This document shows positions 32,823 to 41,807 of a stretch of 64,000 bases of DNA, one piece after another; the first letter of the stretch is position 1, and each line of letters starts with the position of its first letter. Below the pieces are notes generated by a model that worked only from the letters and a program-made list of their open reading frames with translations, was not told where the DNA came from and did no database searches. The DNA comes from Sediminicola sp047612485. Lineage in GTDB: Bacteria > Bacteroidota > Bacteroidia > Flavobacteriales > Flavobacteriaceae. Made by a program: the position numbers and the translations under genes. Location: assembly GCA_047612485.1 (NCBI GenBank), contig JBLGAT010000002.1:1-64000 (forward strand), written 5' to 3'.

Positions 32823-33524
32823 TTAGATCTCAAAATTGTACCCTTTGGCAATTAGGGTGTCGAATTTTTCCTTGTTGAAACAATATAGGAATGCTCCTTT
32901 CTTGGAACCTGATTTATCTTTTCTAGCTGTCTTGCTGAGTATGTCCAGAGATAAGATTTTTTTTCTGAAATTTCTTGGGTCCAGCTCCCGTTGGTAAATA
33001 CTCTCGTAAAGGGTTTGCAGTTCGGGGATGGTGAAATATTCCGGAAGCAAATTAAATCCAATGGGCTGATGACGGGCCTTATTTTTAAGTTTTACAATGG
33101 CATCTTCCACCATTTGGCGATGGTCCAGAATCAATTCCGGTATTTCATCCAAATTGAACCACTTGGCATCAAATTTTTCCACGTGTTCCAATTCAAAGTC
33201 ATCAATACGGATCAAACTGTAATGTGCAATAGATAGTACGCGTTCGCCAGGATCCCTATTTACAGCACCATACGTCTTCAACTCTTCGAGATAAACATTT
33301 TTAAGACTGGTACATTCGAACAAAATTTGTTTTGCCCCATCCAAAACAGAGCTGTCGTTTTTTATAAAGGCACCTATTAAGGACCAAGAACCTTTTAGGG
33401 GTTCTACCTTTCTTCTAAATAGGAGCAATTTTAAATTTTTGGAATCGAAACCAAAAATTATACAATCTACAGCAACTAAAATTTGCTGTTCTACCTTATA
33501 CTTATGGATGGGATTGATGAGCAT
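32823..33524 (-). CDS. NUDIX-fold transcriptional regulator (NrtR/AraR-like)
   Basis: 233 aa: a NUDIX domain (about 10-150) followed by a winged-helix-like C-terminus (about 160-225, FTIPELQTLYESIY...LDPRNFRKKIL). The NUDIX box positions that should read GX5EX7REUXEEXGU are GX5D..KQIL-FE-CTS here, so most catalytic Glu and the Arg are missing. This fits the family of sugar-responsive NUDIX regulators, where the fold senses a metabolite rather than hydrolysing it. It sits between the symporter and galK, and palindromes lie upstream of both itself and galK, pointing to autoregulation and galKT control. Confidence 0.88.
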   Translation of the reverse strand: MLINPIHKYKVEQQILVAVDCIIFGFDSKNLKLLLFRRKVEPLKGSWSLIGAFIKNDSSVLDGAKQILFECTSLKNVYLEELKTYGAVNRDPGERVLSIAHYSLIRIDDFELEHVEKFDAKWFNLDEIPELILDHRQMVEDAIVKLKNKARHQPIGFNLLPEYFTIPELQTLYESIYQRELDPRNFRKKILSLDILSKTARKDKSGSKKGAFLYCFNKEKFDTLIAKGYNFEI

Positions 33525-33686
33525 GTTCTATTTTAAAAGAGATTGATCTTGAATTTATTTATCCTATGACCGTACAACAGCTTCATTGAACCATCATAAA
33601 AGGATCAGGATTTAGGTCCATTTTAATATCCTGGATGATCAATATTGAAAGTCAGGGATATCCAATAGAATTTGTCACCTATAAAT

Positions 33687-33707
33687 CAAATGTACAAAAT
33701 ACGGTTA
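33687..33707. promoter_or_regulatory. Second palindrome-like operator candidate
   Basis: CAAATGTA-CAAAA-TACGGTTA matches the 32744 palindrome at 16 of 21 positions, with an identical left core AAATGTACAA. It lies 163 bp upstream of the regulator start codon in the 307-bp gap after the symporter gene. The rest of this gap (33525-33831) shows no gene. Confidence 0.45.
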
Positions 33708-33831
33708 ATTAAATGGGGTTATGGTTAAAACCTTGGTCATGGATTCTGCCGTAATTATTTGTAATGCTCCAATGAAATTCTGGTAGGGGAATAATCTGTC
33801 CCTACTTATGGTATTTATAGTAGCATACTAA

Positions 33832-35553
33832 TTACTGCTTTAGGTCATTGGCTTTTATGGGCGGATTCTTAAGTAACCTATCAAAACCTTCCAAAATATA
33901 GGCCAAGGTAATTACAAGGCCACATCCAAAAGCATTCAACCATAAGTAGGACATCCAATCGTATTTATATCCAATGATCACGATTATCTGTGTAAGCACG
34001 GCCGCAACGAAAACCCCGTTCCCTTTAACGAATTTGAAGAAGAAGGCAATCAAGAAAATACCTAGAACATTACCATAGAATATAGATCCTATGATATTTA
34101 CCAATTGAATCAGATTATCAAATAAATTGGCTACACAGGCAATGCAAATGGCCACGATGCCCCATAACAAGGTGAATAACTTGGAAACCTTCACATAGTG
34201 CTCGTCGGTAAGACCCGCAGTCCTGTAGCGCTTATATAGATCCAAGGCGGTAATGGTCCCCAATGCATTTAATTCGGAGGCAGTGGAGGACATGGCTGCA
34301 GATAATATTACGGCCAACAATAGTCCTACCAGTCCTTTTGGCAGGTAATTAAGGATAAAATGGATAAAAACATAATCCTTGTCATTGGTTTCAATGTCGT
34401 CATCCGCTTTTTGGATCATGGCTTTTGCCGCATCCCTATTATATCTTTCTTTTTTATTAATGGAAATGATATCCTGTTTGGCCTCTTCCGTAGCATCGTA
34501 TTCTTTAAGATCCAAGGCAGCAGAATATCTGTTTTGGGCCATTTTCTTTTCTACTTCCAATGCCAAATGCCCTTCCTGCAAAATTTTGTAATCACTGGCT
34601 AAAGGAGATTGCATAACGGCATTTGTAGCAGCCGGATTGAAGTTTAGTGGAGAGTGATTGTATTGAAAGAATACAAAAACCATAACACCCACCAAGAGGA
34701 TAAAGAATTGCATTGGGATTTTTAAGATCCCATTAAAAATCAAACCCAATTGACTTTCCCTTACAGACTTCCCGGACAAATAACGTTGAACCTGACTCTG
34801 GTCGGTTCCAAAATAAGCCAAGGCCAAGAACAAGCCACCTGTAATTCCGCTCCAAAAAGTATATCTGGTATTGGTATCCAGGTCAAAATTCAGAATATCC
34901 AGTTTATTACTGGCTCCAGCAATCTTTAATGCCTTGCTAAAATTAATATCGTTGGGCAGGTATCCCAAGATAAAAAAGAAGGCAACGAACATACCGGCCA
35001 TAATTATGAACATCTGTTGTTTCTGAGTGACACTTACGGCTTTGGTGCCCCCGGAAACGGTATAGATAATCACAAGGATTCCAATGATAATATTCAAGGT
35101 CCACAAATCCCATCCGAGAACAGCAGATAATATGATGGAGGGTGCATAAATCGTAATCCCGGCAGATAACCCCCTTTGTATAAGAAATAGAAAGGCAGTA
35201 AGGGTCCGCGTTTTTAAATCGAATCGGTTTTCCAACAGCTCATAGGCCGTATAGACCTTCAACCTATGGTAGATGGGAATAAAAACAATACAGATAATGA
35301 TCATTGCCAAAGGCAGACCGAAATAGAATTGAACAAAGCCCATTCCATCATGGAATGCCTGTCCGGGCGTTGATAAAAAAGTAATTGCGCTGGCTTGAGT
35401 TGCCATGACGGAAAGCCCTATGGTCCACCATTTGGCCTCACTTCCTCCTAAAACATAGTCATTAACACTTTTGCTTCCGCGTGTTTTCCAGACTCCATAA
35501 CCCACAATAAATAACAAAGTACCTACTAGTATACTCCAGTCTAATGTTCCCAT
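33832..35553 (-). CDS. Sodium:solute symporter (SSS family)
   Basis: 573 aa with about 13-14 membrane helices. WWTIGLSVMATQASAITFLSTPGQAF near residues 42-67 is the Na+/substrate-site helix of SSS sugar transporters, and YTVSGGTKAV and YFGTDQSQVQRYL follow. A charged loop of about 90 residues (330-400) splits two helices, as in Bacteroidota relatives. A sugar or sugar derivative is the likely substrate. It is the third gene of an operon with PIG-L and the 33-aa micro-ORF, whose stop is one base before its ATG. Confidence 0.94.
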   Translation of the reverse strand: MGTLDWSILVGTLLFIVGYGVWKTRGSKSVNDYVLGGSEAKWWTIGLSVMATQASAITFLSTPGQAFHDGMGFVQFYFGLPLAMIIICIVFIPIYHRLKVYTAYELLENRFDLKTRTLTAFLFLIQRGLSAGITIYAPSIILSAVLGWDLWTLNIIIGILVIIYTVSGGTKAVSVTQKQQMFIIMAGMFVAFFFILGYLPNDINFSKALKIAGASNKLDILNFDLDTNTRYTFWSGITGGLFLALAYFGTDQSQVQRYLSGKSVRESQLGLIFNGILKIPMQFFILLVGVMVFVFFQYNHSPLNFNPAATNAVMQSPLASDYKILQEGHLALEVEKKMAQNRYSAALDLKEYDATEEAKQDIISINKKERYNRDAAKAMIQKADDDIETNDKDYVFIHFILNYLPKGLVGLLLAVILSAAMSSTASELNALGTITALDLYKRYRTAGLTDEHYVKVSKLFTLLWGIVAICIACVANLFDNLIQLVNIIGSIFYGNVLGIFLIAFFFKFVKGNGVFVAAVLTQIIVIIGYKYDWMSYLWLNAFGCGLVITLAYILEGFDRLLKNPPIKANDLKQ

Positions 35554-35554
35554 A

Positions 35555-35656
35555 TTACTTATTAAATGTCATTATGAAATAAAAAATCAGAATGTAGATT
35601 GCATTTAATATGATAACGGCAGTATATTCTTTTTTCCAATTAAATTTATCTTGCAT
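35555..35656 (-). CDS. 33-aa single-span membrane micro-protein between PIG-L and symporter genes
   Basis: ATG 35656 to TAA 35557-35555 encodes a charged N-terminus (MQDKFNWKKEY) and one hydrophobic helix (TAVIILNAIYILIFYFIM), ending TFNK. It starts 2 bp after the PIG-L stop (TAA-CC-ATG) and stops one base before the symporter ATG (TAA-T-ATG). Exact fit between two operon genes argues that it is translated. By analogy with small subunits found with some SSS transporters it may stabilise the symporter; that is inference. Confidence 0.7.
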   Translation of the reverse strand: MQDKFNWKKEYTAVIILNAIYILIFYFIMTFNK

Positions 35657-35658
35657 GG

Positions 35659-38193
35659 TTAGTTTTTAAGCTTATTTATTGGGTTGCTGGATGTTTTGCC
35701 TAAAGATAACATATTTGCAAAGAGTTTATAGGCCCCTGCCACACCTTCCGGTAATTCCCTGAAGAAGCTCAGGCCGGTATATATATAATTGCCCTTTCCA
35801 TATGGCGCCACTAATAGACTGCCCATTGTAGGATCCTCCCCTTTGTCTTGCATAGAGAGAATAGGAGTGAATTCATCGCCCCATTCATTTGGAAAATACA
35901 AGCCACGTTCTTGTACCCACCCATTAAAGTCATTTTTGGTTATTTGGTTCGGTATATTTACTAACGGATGATTGGCAGCTAAAATAGTGACTTGAGAATT
36001 TTCATCGGTCACCCTATCCCTAGAAATGGTCAATGGGTAAGGGGCTAAATTTTCAAAAACCAAGCCGTTCCTTCCAGAGGTATTGTATTGAATGATTAGA
36101 TTCCCTCCATTTTTCACATAGTCCAACAAATACTTTTGTTTGAATCGCAGTGCATCCACCACATTATAGGCTCTTATCCCTACAACTATAGCATCATATT
36201 TTGATAATGATCCTTCTTGAACACTATTTAGATCAATAGGGAAAACCTTATATCCGATTTGCTCCAAACTTGTTGGGACATCATCCCCAGCTCCCATGAT
36301 ATAACCAATATTTTCGCCCGCCTTTTGGATATTTAGGCGCACCACTTTAACAGATGCTGGTAAGAGCACGGATTGTCTTGGTATGTGGTCATAATTGATT
36401 ACCACCAATTCTTGGGAAAATACATTTTCATTCACAGTTACCCTAGGAGTAATTTCACCTTCACTTTCCTTATTTGGAGGGGTAACCTTAAAGTATACGG
36501 TGCTTTGATCCCCTTTTTGTGCAATGTTAAAATTGATTTCTGAAGGAGTTACTTTCCAGCTTTTAGGAACCTCCAGAGAAACATTACCAGAAGCATTATC
36601 CTTACCTGCTCTTACATGAACAGGGATTTCTTTGGTGTCTGAATCGGAAAATATTATGACCTTGTCGTCTATACGGGAAGTTATTGTTGGAAGTATTTCA
36701 AATGGTTCGTAAAGTTCCCCTTTATCCGGTTTTGAATAATGGTGGACAACTGGACTATTTAAAGCAATGGGCGAACCATTTATTTCCAGGTTGAAGGTTG
36801 CTGTAAACGGAATCGGGGTTTCGGCTTGTCCTATAAGGGCTTGGTTTTCTACAGTATACATTCCCAGTGTTCCTTTTTTGGAAAGCCAGTAGGGACTGGT
36901 GTAATTGGTGTTTCCGGGTATTTTAAAGTCTATTTTATAATTTTCTTTTATATTGGTCCCCAACGCCACATTGGGAGTTAGAGTTTCTGAAGAACCGGAA
37001 ATCTTGATGCTGTTCAATTTTAGGTCAGCCGCACTTCTATTCAACACTTCTATATTTATGGTAACGGTACTACCGGGAACTGCATCAGACTCTTCCGAGG
37101 AAGCTTCCAAATATAATCCTGCTACAGCGGTAATGATATTTTCCAATTCTTTTGTTTTGATGGCTTTCCAGTGCTCATCCGAAATGTTTTGAAGTAGCTT
37201 GTACGCTTCCATCAATTGAGGTAAGTGAACAGTGGGGTCCTTGAAGTTGAAGTTTTTTTCAACCCCGTACAAAAGTGCCCCAATTGCTTCCCCTCCTTTT
37301 ACCCTGGACCAAGATGTATCTATTCCTTCAAAAATATTGTTTTTGTTCAAGGGGAGGTCCCCTTTGAGCAATTCAATATATTCCTCCTCACTACCTCTGG
37401 AAGAAATTCTTCCAAAGCCTTGGCATAAATGCTGGCTGCTGGCCATGGAGGCAATCTCATTGTTGGAAAGCCCCATTAATGGGTAATATACGCCCACATC
37501 CAACGATAGCATTTTCGACTTGTCGGCATTTTTGAAATTCTCTTCACTGCCGTAAAACCACCAGCTGGTATTGAAGAACAACCGTTTGGGCTGCCATGTC
37601 TCCGTGAGCGATAATTGCGAGGAATAAGCGTTGTTGTTATTGGCAAGCTCAAAAGCTTCGACACTCAATATAGCTGATGAGGTATGGTGTCCGTGGGTAG
37701 AACCTGGCGACCTATGGTCGAATCGATTGATGATCACATCGGGCTTTAAATTGCGTATGGCCCATACTACATCTCCCAAAACAGCTTCCTTGTTCCATAT
37801 TTCCAAGGTTTCGTCTGGATGCTTTGAATATCCAAAATCATTCGCCCGTGTAAAATATTGTTCGCCTCCATCAATGCGACGCGCTGCCAATAATTCCTCT
37901 GTTCTGAGCACCCCTAAAAGTTCCCTAAGTTCTGTGCCAATAAGATTTTGGCCTCCGTCGCCCCGTGTAAGGGACAAATAAGCCGTCCTAGCTTTAACTT
38001 CGTTGGATAGGTATGAAATGAGTCTGGTATTTTCGTCATCGGGATGGGCGGCAATATATAGTGCTGTACCTAAAAAGTTCAATTTCTGAACCGAATGGTA
38101 GATGTGAGAAGTAGTGTTCTGCTTTGGTAGTTGGGCTAGGATCAGATTGGAAGAAAATAGTATTCCTAAACAAAATACCAGAAAATGGCGCAT
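35659..38193 (-). CDS. Exported multidomain PIG-L (LmbE-like) deacetylase
   Basis: 844 aa with a signal peptide ending about residue 21 (LILAQ). The PIG-L deacetylase domain (about 40-280) has the metal motif AAHPDDENT near 50-58 and the HGHH box (STHGHHTSSA). A middle beta-sandwich region (about 370-600) resembles NPCBM/alpha-galactosidase-associated domains, and the last 220 residues form a GATase1-like domain (YDAIVVGIRAYN, GGNLIIQYN). Likely de-N-acetylates an amino sugar in the periplasm. It is first in an operon with the micro-ORF and SSS symporter, suggesting that the product is taken up. A TATATTTG element lies just upstream. Confidence 0.92.
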   Translation of the reverse strand: MRHFLVFCLGILFSSNLILAQLPKQNTTSHIYHSVQKLNFLGTALYIAAHPDDENTRLISYLSNEVKARTAYLSLTRGDGGQNLIGTELRELLGVLRTEELLAARRIDGGEQYFTRANDFGYSKHPDETLEIWNKEAVLGDVVWAIRNLKPDVIINRFDHRSPGSTHGHHTSSAILSVEAFELANNNNAYSSQLSLTETWQPKRLFFNTSWWFYGSEENFKNADKSKMLSLDVGVYYPLMGLSNNEIASMASSQHLCQGFGRISSRGSEEEYIELLKGDLPLNKNNIFEGIDTSWSRVKGGEAIGALLYGVEKNFNFKDPTVHLPQLMEAYKLLQNISDEHWKAIKTKELENIITAVAGLYLEASSEESDAVPGSTVTINIEVLNRSAADLKLNSIKISGSSETLTPNVALGTNIKENYKIDFKIPGNTNYTSPYWLSKKGTLGMYTVENQALIGQAETPIPFTATFNLEINGSPIALNSPVVHHYSKPDKGELYEPFEILPTITSRIDDKVIIFSDSDTKEIPVHVRAGKDNASGNVSLEVPKSWKVTPSEINFNIAQKGDQSTVYFKVTPPNKESEGEITPRVTVNENVFSQELVVINYDHIPRQSVLLPASVKVVRLNIQKAGENIGYIMGAGDDVPTSLEQIGYKVFPIDLNSVQEGSLSKYDAIVVGIRAYNVVDALRFKQKYLLDYVKNGGNLIIQYNTSGRNGLVFENLAPYPLTISRDRVTDENSQVTILAANHPLVNIPNQITKNDFNGWVQERGLYFPNEWGDEFTPILSMQDKGEDPTMGSLLVAPYGKGNYIYTGLSFFRELPEGVAGAYKLFANMLSLGKTSSNPINKLKN

Positions 38194-38271
38194 AACGTGG
38201 ATTTTTAGTTGGCCATCAAATATAGAAAGATTAACAACGAACCTGTGATTTTTAGAAATTCTTTAACATGA

Positions 38272-38814
38272 CTATAGGATGCCACTGCCATCTTCATCCA
38301 GATGGACCTGTTTTTCAATTAGGACAACTCCTTTTTGTAGGAGCAAATTATTAGGATAGGTCAGTTGTTCCCCATGATCGTTGATCATGTGGAAATAAAA
38401 CGCTTTAATATCAATAATTATAGCTTCATCGGGGACTTCCTTGTCTAAAATCCGTATTCTATCCCCTATTTTAAAAGGGAAAGAGAAAAACAGGATAACC
38501 CCAGCCGTAATATTGCTCAAAATGGACCAGTTTGCGAAAAGGGCAACACCCAGAATGGCAAAAATGGAGGAAAAAACCAATCCCAATTCCCTAAAGTTTA
38601 CTCCCCATACGAAAATTAGAACTCCCACTGCTAAAATGGTATGTCCCACAGAAACATATTTTATGATCAGTCGTGTTCGGGCCTCATGAATTTCCCTAAA
38701 TTTCCCGACCTTTCGTATGGCCTTGATACTAGTAAACCTAGAAATCAATAAAAATAGGATACAAATTAGGGTCCCCAGTAATTCACTTTGATATGCAAAA
38801 ATTAATTCCTTCAT
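38272..38814 (-). CDS. MscS-family mechanosensitive channel (short)
   Basis: 180 aa with three membrane helices; the third (about 88-110, FANWSILSNITAGVILFF) is the pore-lining helix with the Gly/Ala pattern of MscS. The beta domain follows with FPFKIGDRIRILD. The C-terminal vestibule is short, so this is a minimal MscS-type channel. It probably releases solutes in hypo-osmotic shock. Its start codon overlaps the upstream lipoprotein stop by one base. Confidence 0.92.
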   Translation of the reverse strand: MKELIFAYQSELLGTLICILFLLISRFTSIKAIRKVGKFREIHEARTRLIIKYVSVGHTILAVGVLIFVWGVNFRELGLVFSSIFAILGVALFANWSILSNITAGVILFFSFPFKIGDRIRILDKEVPDEAIIIDIKAFYFHMINDHGEQLTYPNNLLLQKGVVLIEKQVHLDEDGSGIL

Positions 38815-39764
38815 TATTTTAAGCCTAAACTGTCGCGCAAAAATAGGTCACTATTATGATTTTGTTGCCAATAAGGCGTATTTAATGTCTTAATTTTTGA
38901 TGCTGTGGTCGTAAGTTGCTTGGCCCCAGGGCCAAAACCGCTAGCAGCTGTTTCAGACCAATTTTCTATGGTATTGGGAAAGTCTTTACTAAAGTTTATT
39001 TCCAAGGTCCTTTCCAATGCCGGATAGGTTATGGTATACGTGGTCAGTGTCCCATTATTGGTAAGGGTTACAGTGGCTTCATATGCCTTAAATTCTTTAT
39101 GGTGTAACCTGGTGTATTCCATGGATGGTATGATTTGAAGGGAGCCAGTGGGTAGACTTTTTGGATCAACCCGAATTTTGTTCCATAGTTCATCCTCCAA
39201 GATGGCCTTTGACAAATTAAATTCTTGATCGGCCTCCGTTTCGAAATAAGAGTGCGATAGTACTTCAAATTCTTCCCTATTGTTTAATTGGGCATACACA
39301 TGCCCGCACCATTCCTGAGCACTATTAGAAATTTTAACGGCATGCCCATTGTCATGGACAGGGTAGAAGCTGCTCGTCATAATGGAATAGGGATATATTC
39401 CGGTCAGGAATTTTTTGGTCGTGTTTAATTTTAGGACGGGTATGTTCTCGGGGTTACTGCGATCCGCCTTTACTTGTTTATCGGCTAAAAATGGCTCGGT
39501 CACATAGATTAAGACGGCTTCTCCTTCCCTAATCTCACCATATCTGGCCTGTTCCAGTCTATAGGAGGTGATTTCAGCGGTACCGGCATACCAATATTCC
39601 TTAAAAGCTTCAGAAAGTTCTTTTTTGGCAATCTCAACATTTTGGCGGCTAATTTCTTTGGATTCAGTGTTGACTGCAGTCTTTACCTTTCTACAAGAAG
39701 CAAAGGAAAGGGTTGCCATAGCCAAGAAATAAACATAAATTTTAAGGTTCAATGATAATTTCAT
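38814..39764 (-). CDS. Envelope lipoprotein of unknown function
   Basis: 316 aa. The signal ends at Cys24 (LSFASC). The mature protein is rich in beta strands with a Trp-containing start (SEAFKEYWYAGTAEITSY) and a C-terminal beta region ending RDSLGLK. I do not recognise a domain. Homologues in databases are sometimes called 'septum formation inhibitor Maf' because maf follows; sequence gives no support for that. It forms a tight cluster with mscS downstream and maf upstream. Confidence 0.8.
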   Translation of the reverse strand: MKLSLNLKIYVYFLAMATLSFASCRKVKTAVNTESKEISRQNVEIAKKELSEAFKEYWYAGTAEITSYRLEQARYGEIREGEAVLIYVTEPFLADKQVKADRSNPENIPVLKLNTTKKFLTGIYPYSIMTSSFYPVHDNGHAVKISNSAQEWCGHVYAQLNNREEFEVLSHSYFETEADQEFNLSKAILEDELWNKIRVDPKSLPTGSLQIIPSMEYTRLHHKEFKAYEATVTLTNNGTLTTYTITYPALERTLEINFSKDFPNTIENWSETAASGFGPGAKQLTTTASKIKTLNTPYWQQNHNSDLFLRDSLGLK

Positions 39765-39799
39765 TATCGTATGTTTTCTTCAAAATTACCCAAAATCGC

Positions 39800-40387
39800 T
39801 TAGCTGGCCATATCCATTAACGTTTTGTAAACGATATGGGTTGGGAGGCCTACTACATTGGCATAGGACCCTTCAATTTGTTCTATGCCTATAAGTCCAA
39901 TCCATTCTTGAATGCCATAGCCGCCCGCTTTATCAAAGGGCTTGTAGTTTTCTATATAATACCAGATCTCATCATCGGACAATGGTTTGAATTTTACCTT
40001 GGTACTATGGTGTTCGGTTTTTTGGATGGTAGTTGTGGTAAAACTAACAGAGGTGATCACCTCATGCCAGTCATTGGACAAGGCTTTGATCATGTTGTAG
40101 GCCTCTTTTTCATCCTTTGGCTTGGCCAAAGAAATGCCGTTGTGCCAAACCACGGTATCCGAAGTGATCAATATGTCGTGTTCTTTGAGTTCTTTCTTAA
40201 AGGGAGCGGCTTTAAGCGCTGCCAGATAATCTGAAATTTCAGCACCTTTTAATTGAGTGGGGTATACTTCTTCCACAGGCTTTAAGCGAATTTCAAAGTC
40301 CAACCCCAACTCCTTAAAAAATTGCTGACGTCTGGGGGAAGCGGACGCCAAAATGATTCGAAATTTATTCAAATTGTCCTTCAACAT
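39800..40387 (-). CDS. maf: Maf-family nucleotide pyrophosphatase
   Basis: 195 aa. LASASPRRQQFFKELGLDFEI at residues 13-33 is the Maf signature, followed by SDTVVWHNGISLAKPKDEKEA and GYGIQEWIG. Maf proteins hydrolyse non-canonical or modified NTPs (house-cleaning). Two genes of the cluster follow, kdsC-like upstream by 6 bp and the lipoprotein downstream. Confidence 0.95.
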   Translation of the reverse strand: MLKDNLNKFRIILASASPRRQQFFKELGLDFEIRLKPVEEVYPTQLKGAEISDYLAALKAAPFKKELKEHDILITSDTVVWHNGISLAKPKDEKEAYNMIKALSNDWHEVITSVSFTTTTIQKTEHHSTKVKFKPLSDDEIWYYIENYKPFDKAGGYGIQEWIGLIGIEQIEGSYANVVGLPTHIVYKTLMDMAS

Positions 40388-40393
40388 AAATCA

Positions 40394-40921
40394 CTAATCG
40401 TTTCTCGCGTTAAAATTTCCTTCCCAGTCGCCACGGACTTTAAGGACCTGCTCTATGACGTCCCTGACACAACCTTGTCCACCCTTGATATGCGAGATGT
40501 ATTTACAAACTTCCTTCACTTCTGGCACTGCGTCTTGGGGACAGGTAGGCAATGCCACCATCTGCATTACGGGGATATCTGGAAGATCATCTCCCATATA
40601 GAGGATCTGTTCCGCTTTAATACCGTAAACGTCCATATATTCCTTTAAGGGGTCTTCTTTATAGTGTGCACCCAAATAAATATCGGTAACCCCAAGGCCT
40701 TTAAAACGGCTTCTAACTCCTTCATTGGTGCCTCCAGAAATTATGCACACCTTATATCCTTTTTGGATGGCAGTTTTAAGGGCAAAACCATCCTTTATAC
40801 TCATTTTTCGGAGCATTTCACCATTAGAGGTAATGGTAACGGTACCATCCGTGAACACCCCATCCACATCAAAGATAAAAGTGTTGATGTTTTTGAGGTA
40901 TTCCTTATAACTCTTGCTCAT
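40394..40921 (-). CDS. kdsC: HAD-IIIA phosphatase, KdsC-like
   Basis: 175 aa with the KdsC layout: catalytic DVDGVFTDG (Asp18 and Asp20) near the start, IISGGTNEGVRSR near 67 (phosphate-binding Ser/Thr), Lys96 in YKEDPLKEY and GDDLPDIPVM near 118. KdsC dephosphorylates Kdo-8-phosphate for LPS inner-core synthesis. The start overlaps the end of the DUF2520 gene by 17 bp. Confidence 0.93.
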   Translation of the reverse strand: MSKSYKEYLKNINTFIFDVDGVFTDGTVTITSNGEMLRKMSIKDGFALKTAIQKGYKVCIISGGTNEGVRSRFKGLGVTDIYLGAHYKEDPLKEYMDVYGIKAEQILYMGDDLPDIPVMQMVALPTCPQDAVPEVKEVCKYISHIKGGQGCVRDVIEQVLKVRGDWEGNFNARND

Positions 40922-41675
40922 AATCTTTCTTTATTGAATTACTAAGTAAGGAATAAATTTCCTTATGGGTTTTATTTTCGAGAAGACTCAGATGATTATC
41001 AATGGTCATCATATCTCCTCTTCTGGCCGGGCCAGTCTGCGCCTGATGTGGATTTAAGACACTTATCTTATCTGCTGTTTCTATTATCAAGGGATGTAAA
41101 AGTTCAAAAGGAATGTTTTTTTCTGCACAAATTTTACTTCCTATTTGATAGAGATGGTTGGTGAAGTTATTGACAAATACGGCTGCCAAATGTATTGTTT
41201 TTCGTTGCTCTGAAGAAATGTTGAATACCTTGTTCGAAATCAGATGGGCCAATCTATCCAATACCATTAAATCATCTTGTTTTGTTGCTTCCAAGCAGAT
41301 CGGGATGTCCGTAAAATCAATTTTTTTGCCTTTTGTAAAGGATTGTAAGGGGTAAAAAACACCCCTTCTCAGGTTAGGTGACAAAATGTCCAATGCGCAA
41401 CCTCCAGAAGTATGGACCACGAGCCCTCTTTTGTCAGCAAGTTTTCTGGACACCTCTTCAATGGCATCATCACTGACCGCAATAAGGTATACATCGGCCT
41501 CTTTTATATTTTGAAAATCAAAACTTACCTCGGTGTATTTGGAGTAACCCTTAAGTTTTTCCTCAGTTCTGCCCACCACCTGAAGGATTGTTACTTGGTC
41601 CGAAGCTGATAAGGCATCGTACAGATGTCTGGCAACATTCCCGGTTCCTAGGATTACAATTGAAATCATGCCCAA
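40905..41675 (-). CDS. Rossmann/DUF2520 domain protein
   Basis: 256 aa. The N-terminal Rossmann fold (VILGTGNVARHLYDALSAS) resembles F420/NADP-dependent oxidoreductases, and HTSGGCALDIL follows. The C-terminal helical DUF2520 domain (about 130-250) contains HLAAVFVNNFTNHLYQIG. The family is widespread and its reaction is not established. The first gene of a run of six tightly packed - strand genes (to mscS). Confidence 0.9.
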   Translation of the reverse strand: MGMISIVILGTGNVARHLYDALSASDQVTILQVVGRTEEKLKGYSKYTEVSFDFQNIKEADVYLIAVSDDAIEEVSRKLADKRGLVVHTSGGCALDILSPNLRRGVFYPLQSFTKGKKIDFTDIPICLEATKQDDLMVLDRLAHLISNKVFNISSEQRKTIHLAAVFVNNFTNHLYQIGSKICAEKNIPFELLHPLIIETADKISVLNPHQAQTGPARRGDMMTIDNHLSLLENKTHKEIYSLLSNSIKKDYEQEL

Positions 41676-41807
41676 AAATACAAATTAATGCAGTGTTGGC
41701 TTAGGAAATAATTAACAAACTTGTTTAACTTTTTAAATGTGGCATTAGCCGTTAAAATCATAAAAAGACTGTATTTTTGCGCCTGAAATAAAACTTCTAT
41801 CCCAGCG

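Noticed and set aside
32823..33524. Calling the NUDIX-domain protein a hydrolase
   Set aside because: Key Glu and Arg residues of the NUDIX box are absent and a winged-helix-like C-terminus is present.
38814..39764. Naming the lipoprotein as a Maf septum formation inhibitor
   Set aside because: The true Maf signature is in the next gene (39800-40387); this protein has a lipobox and no Maf motif.
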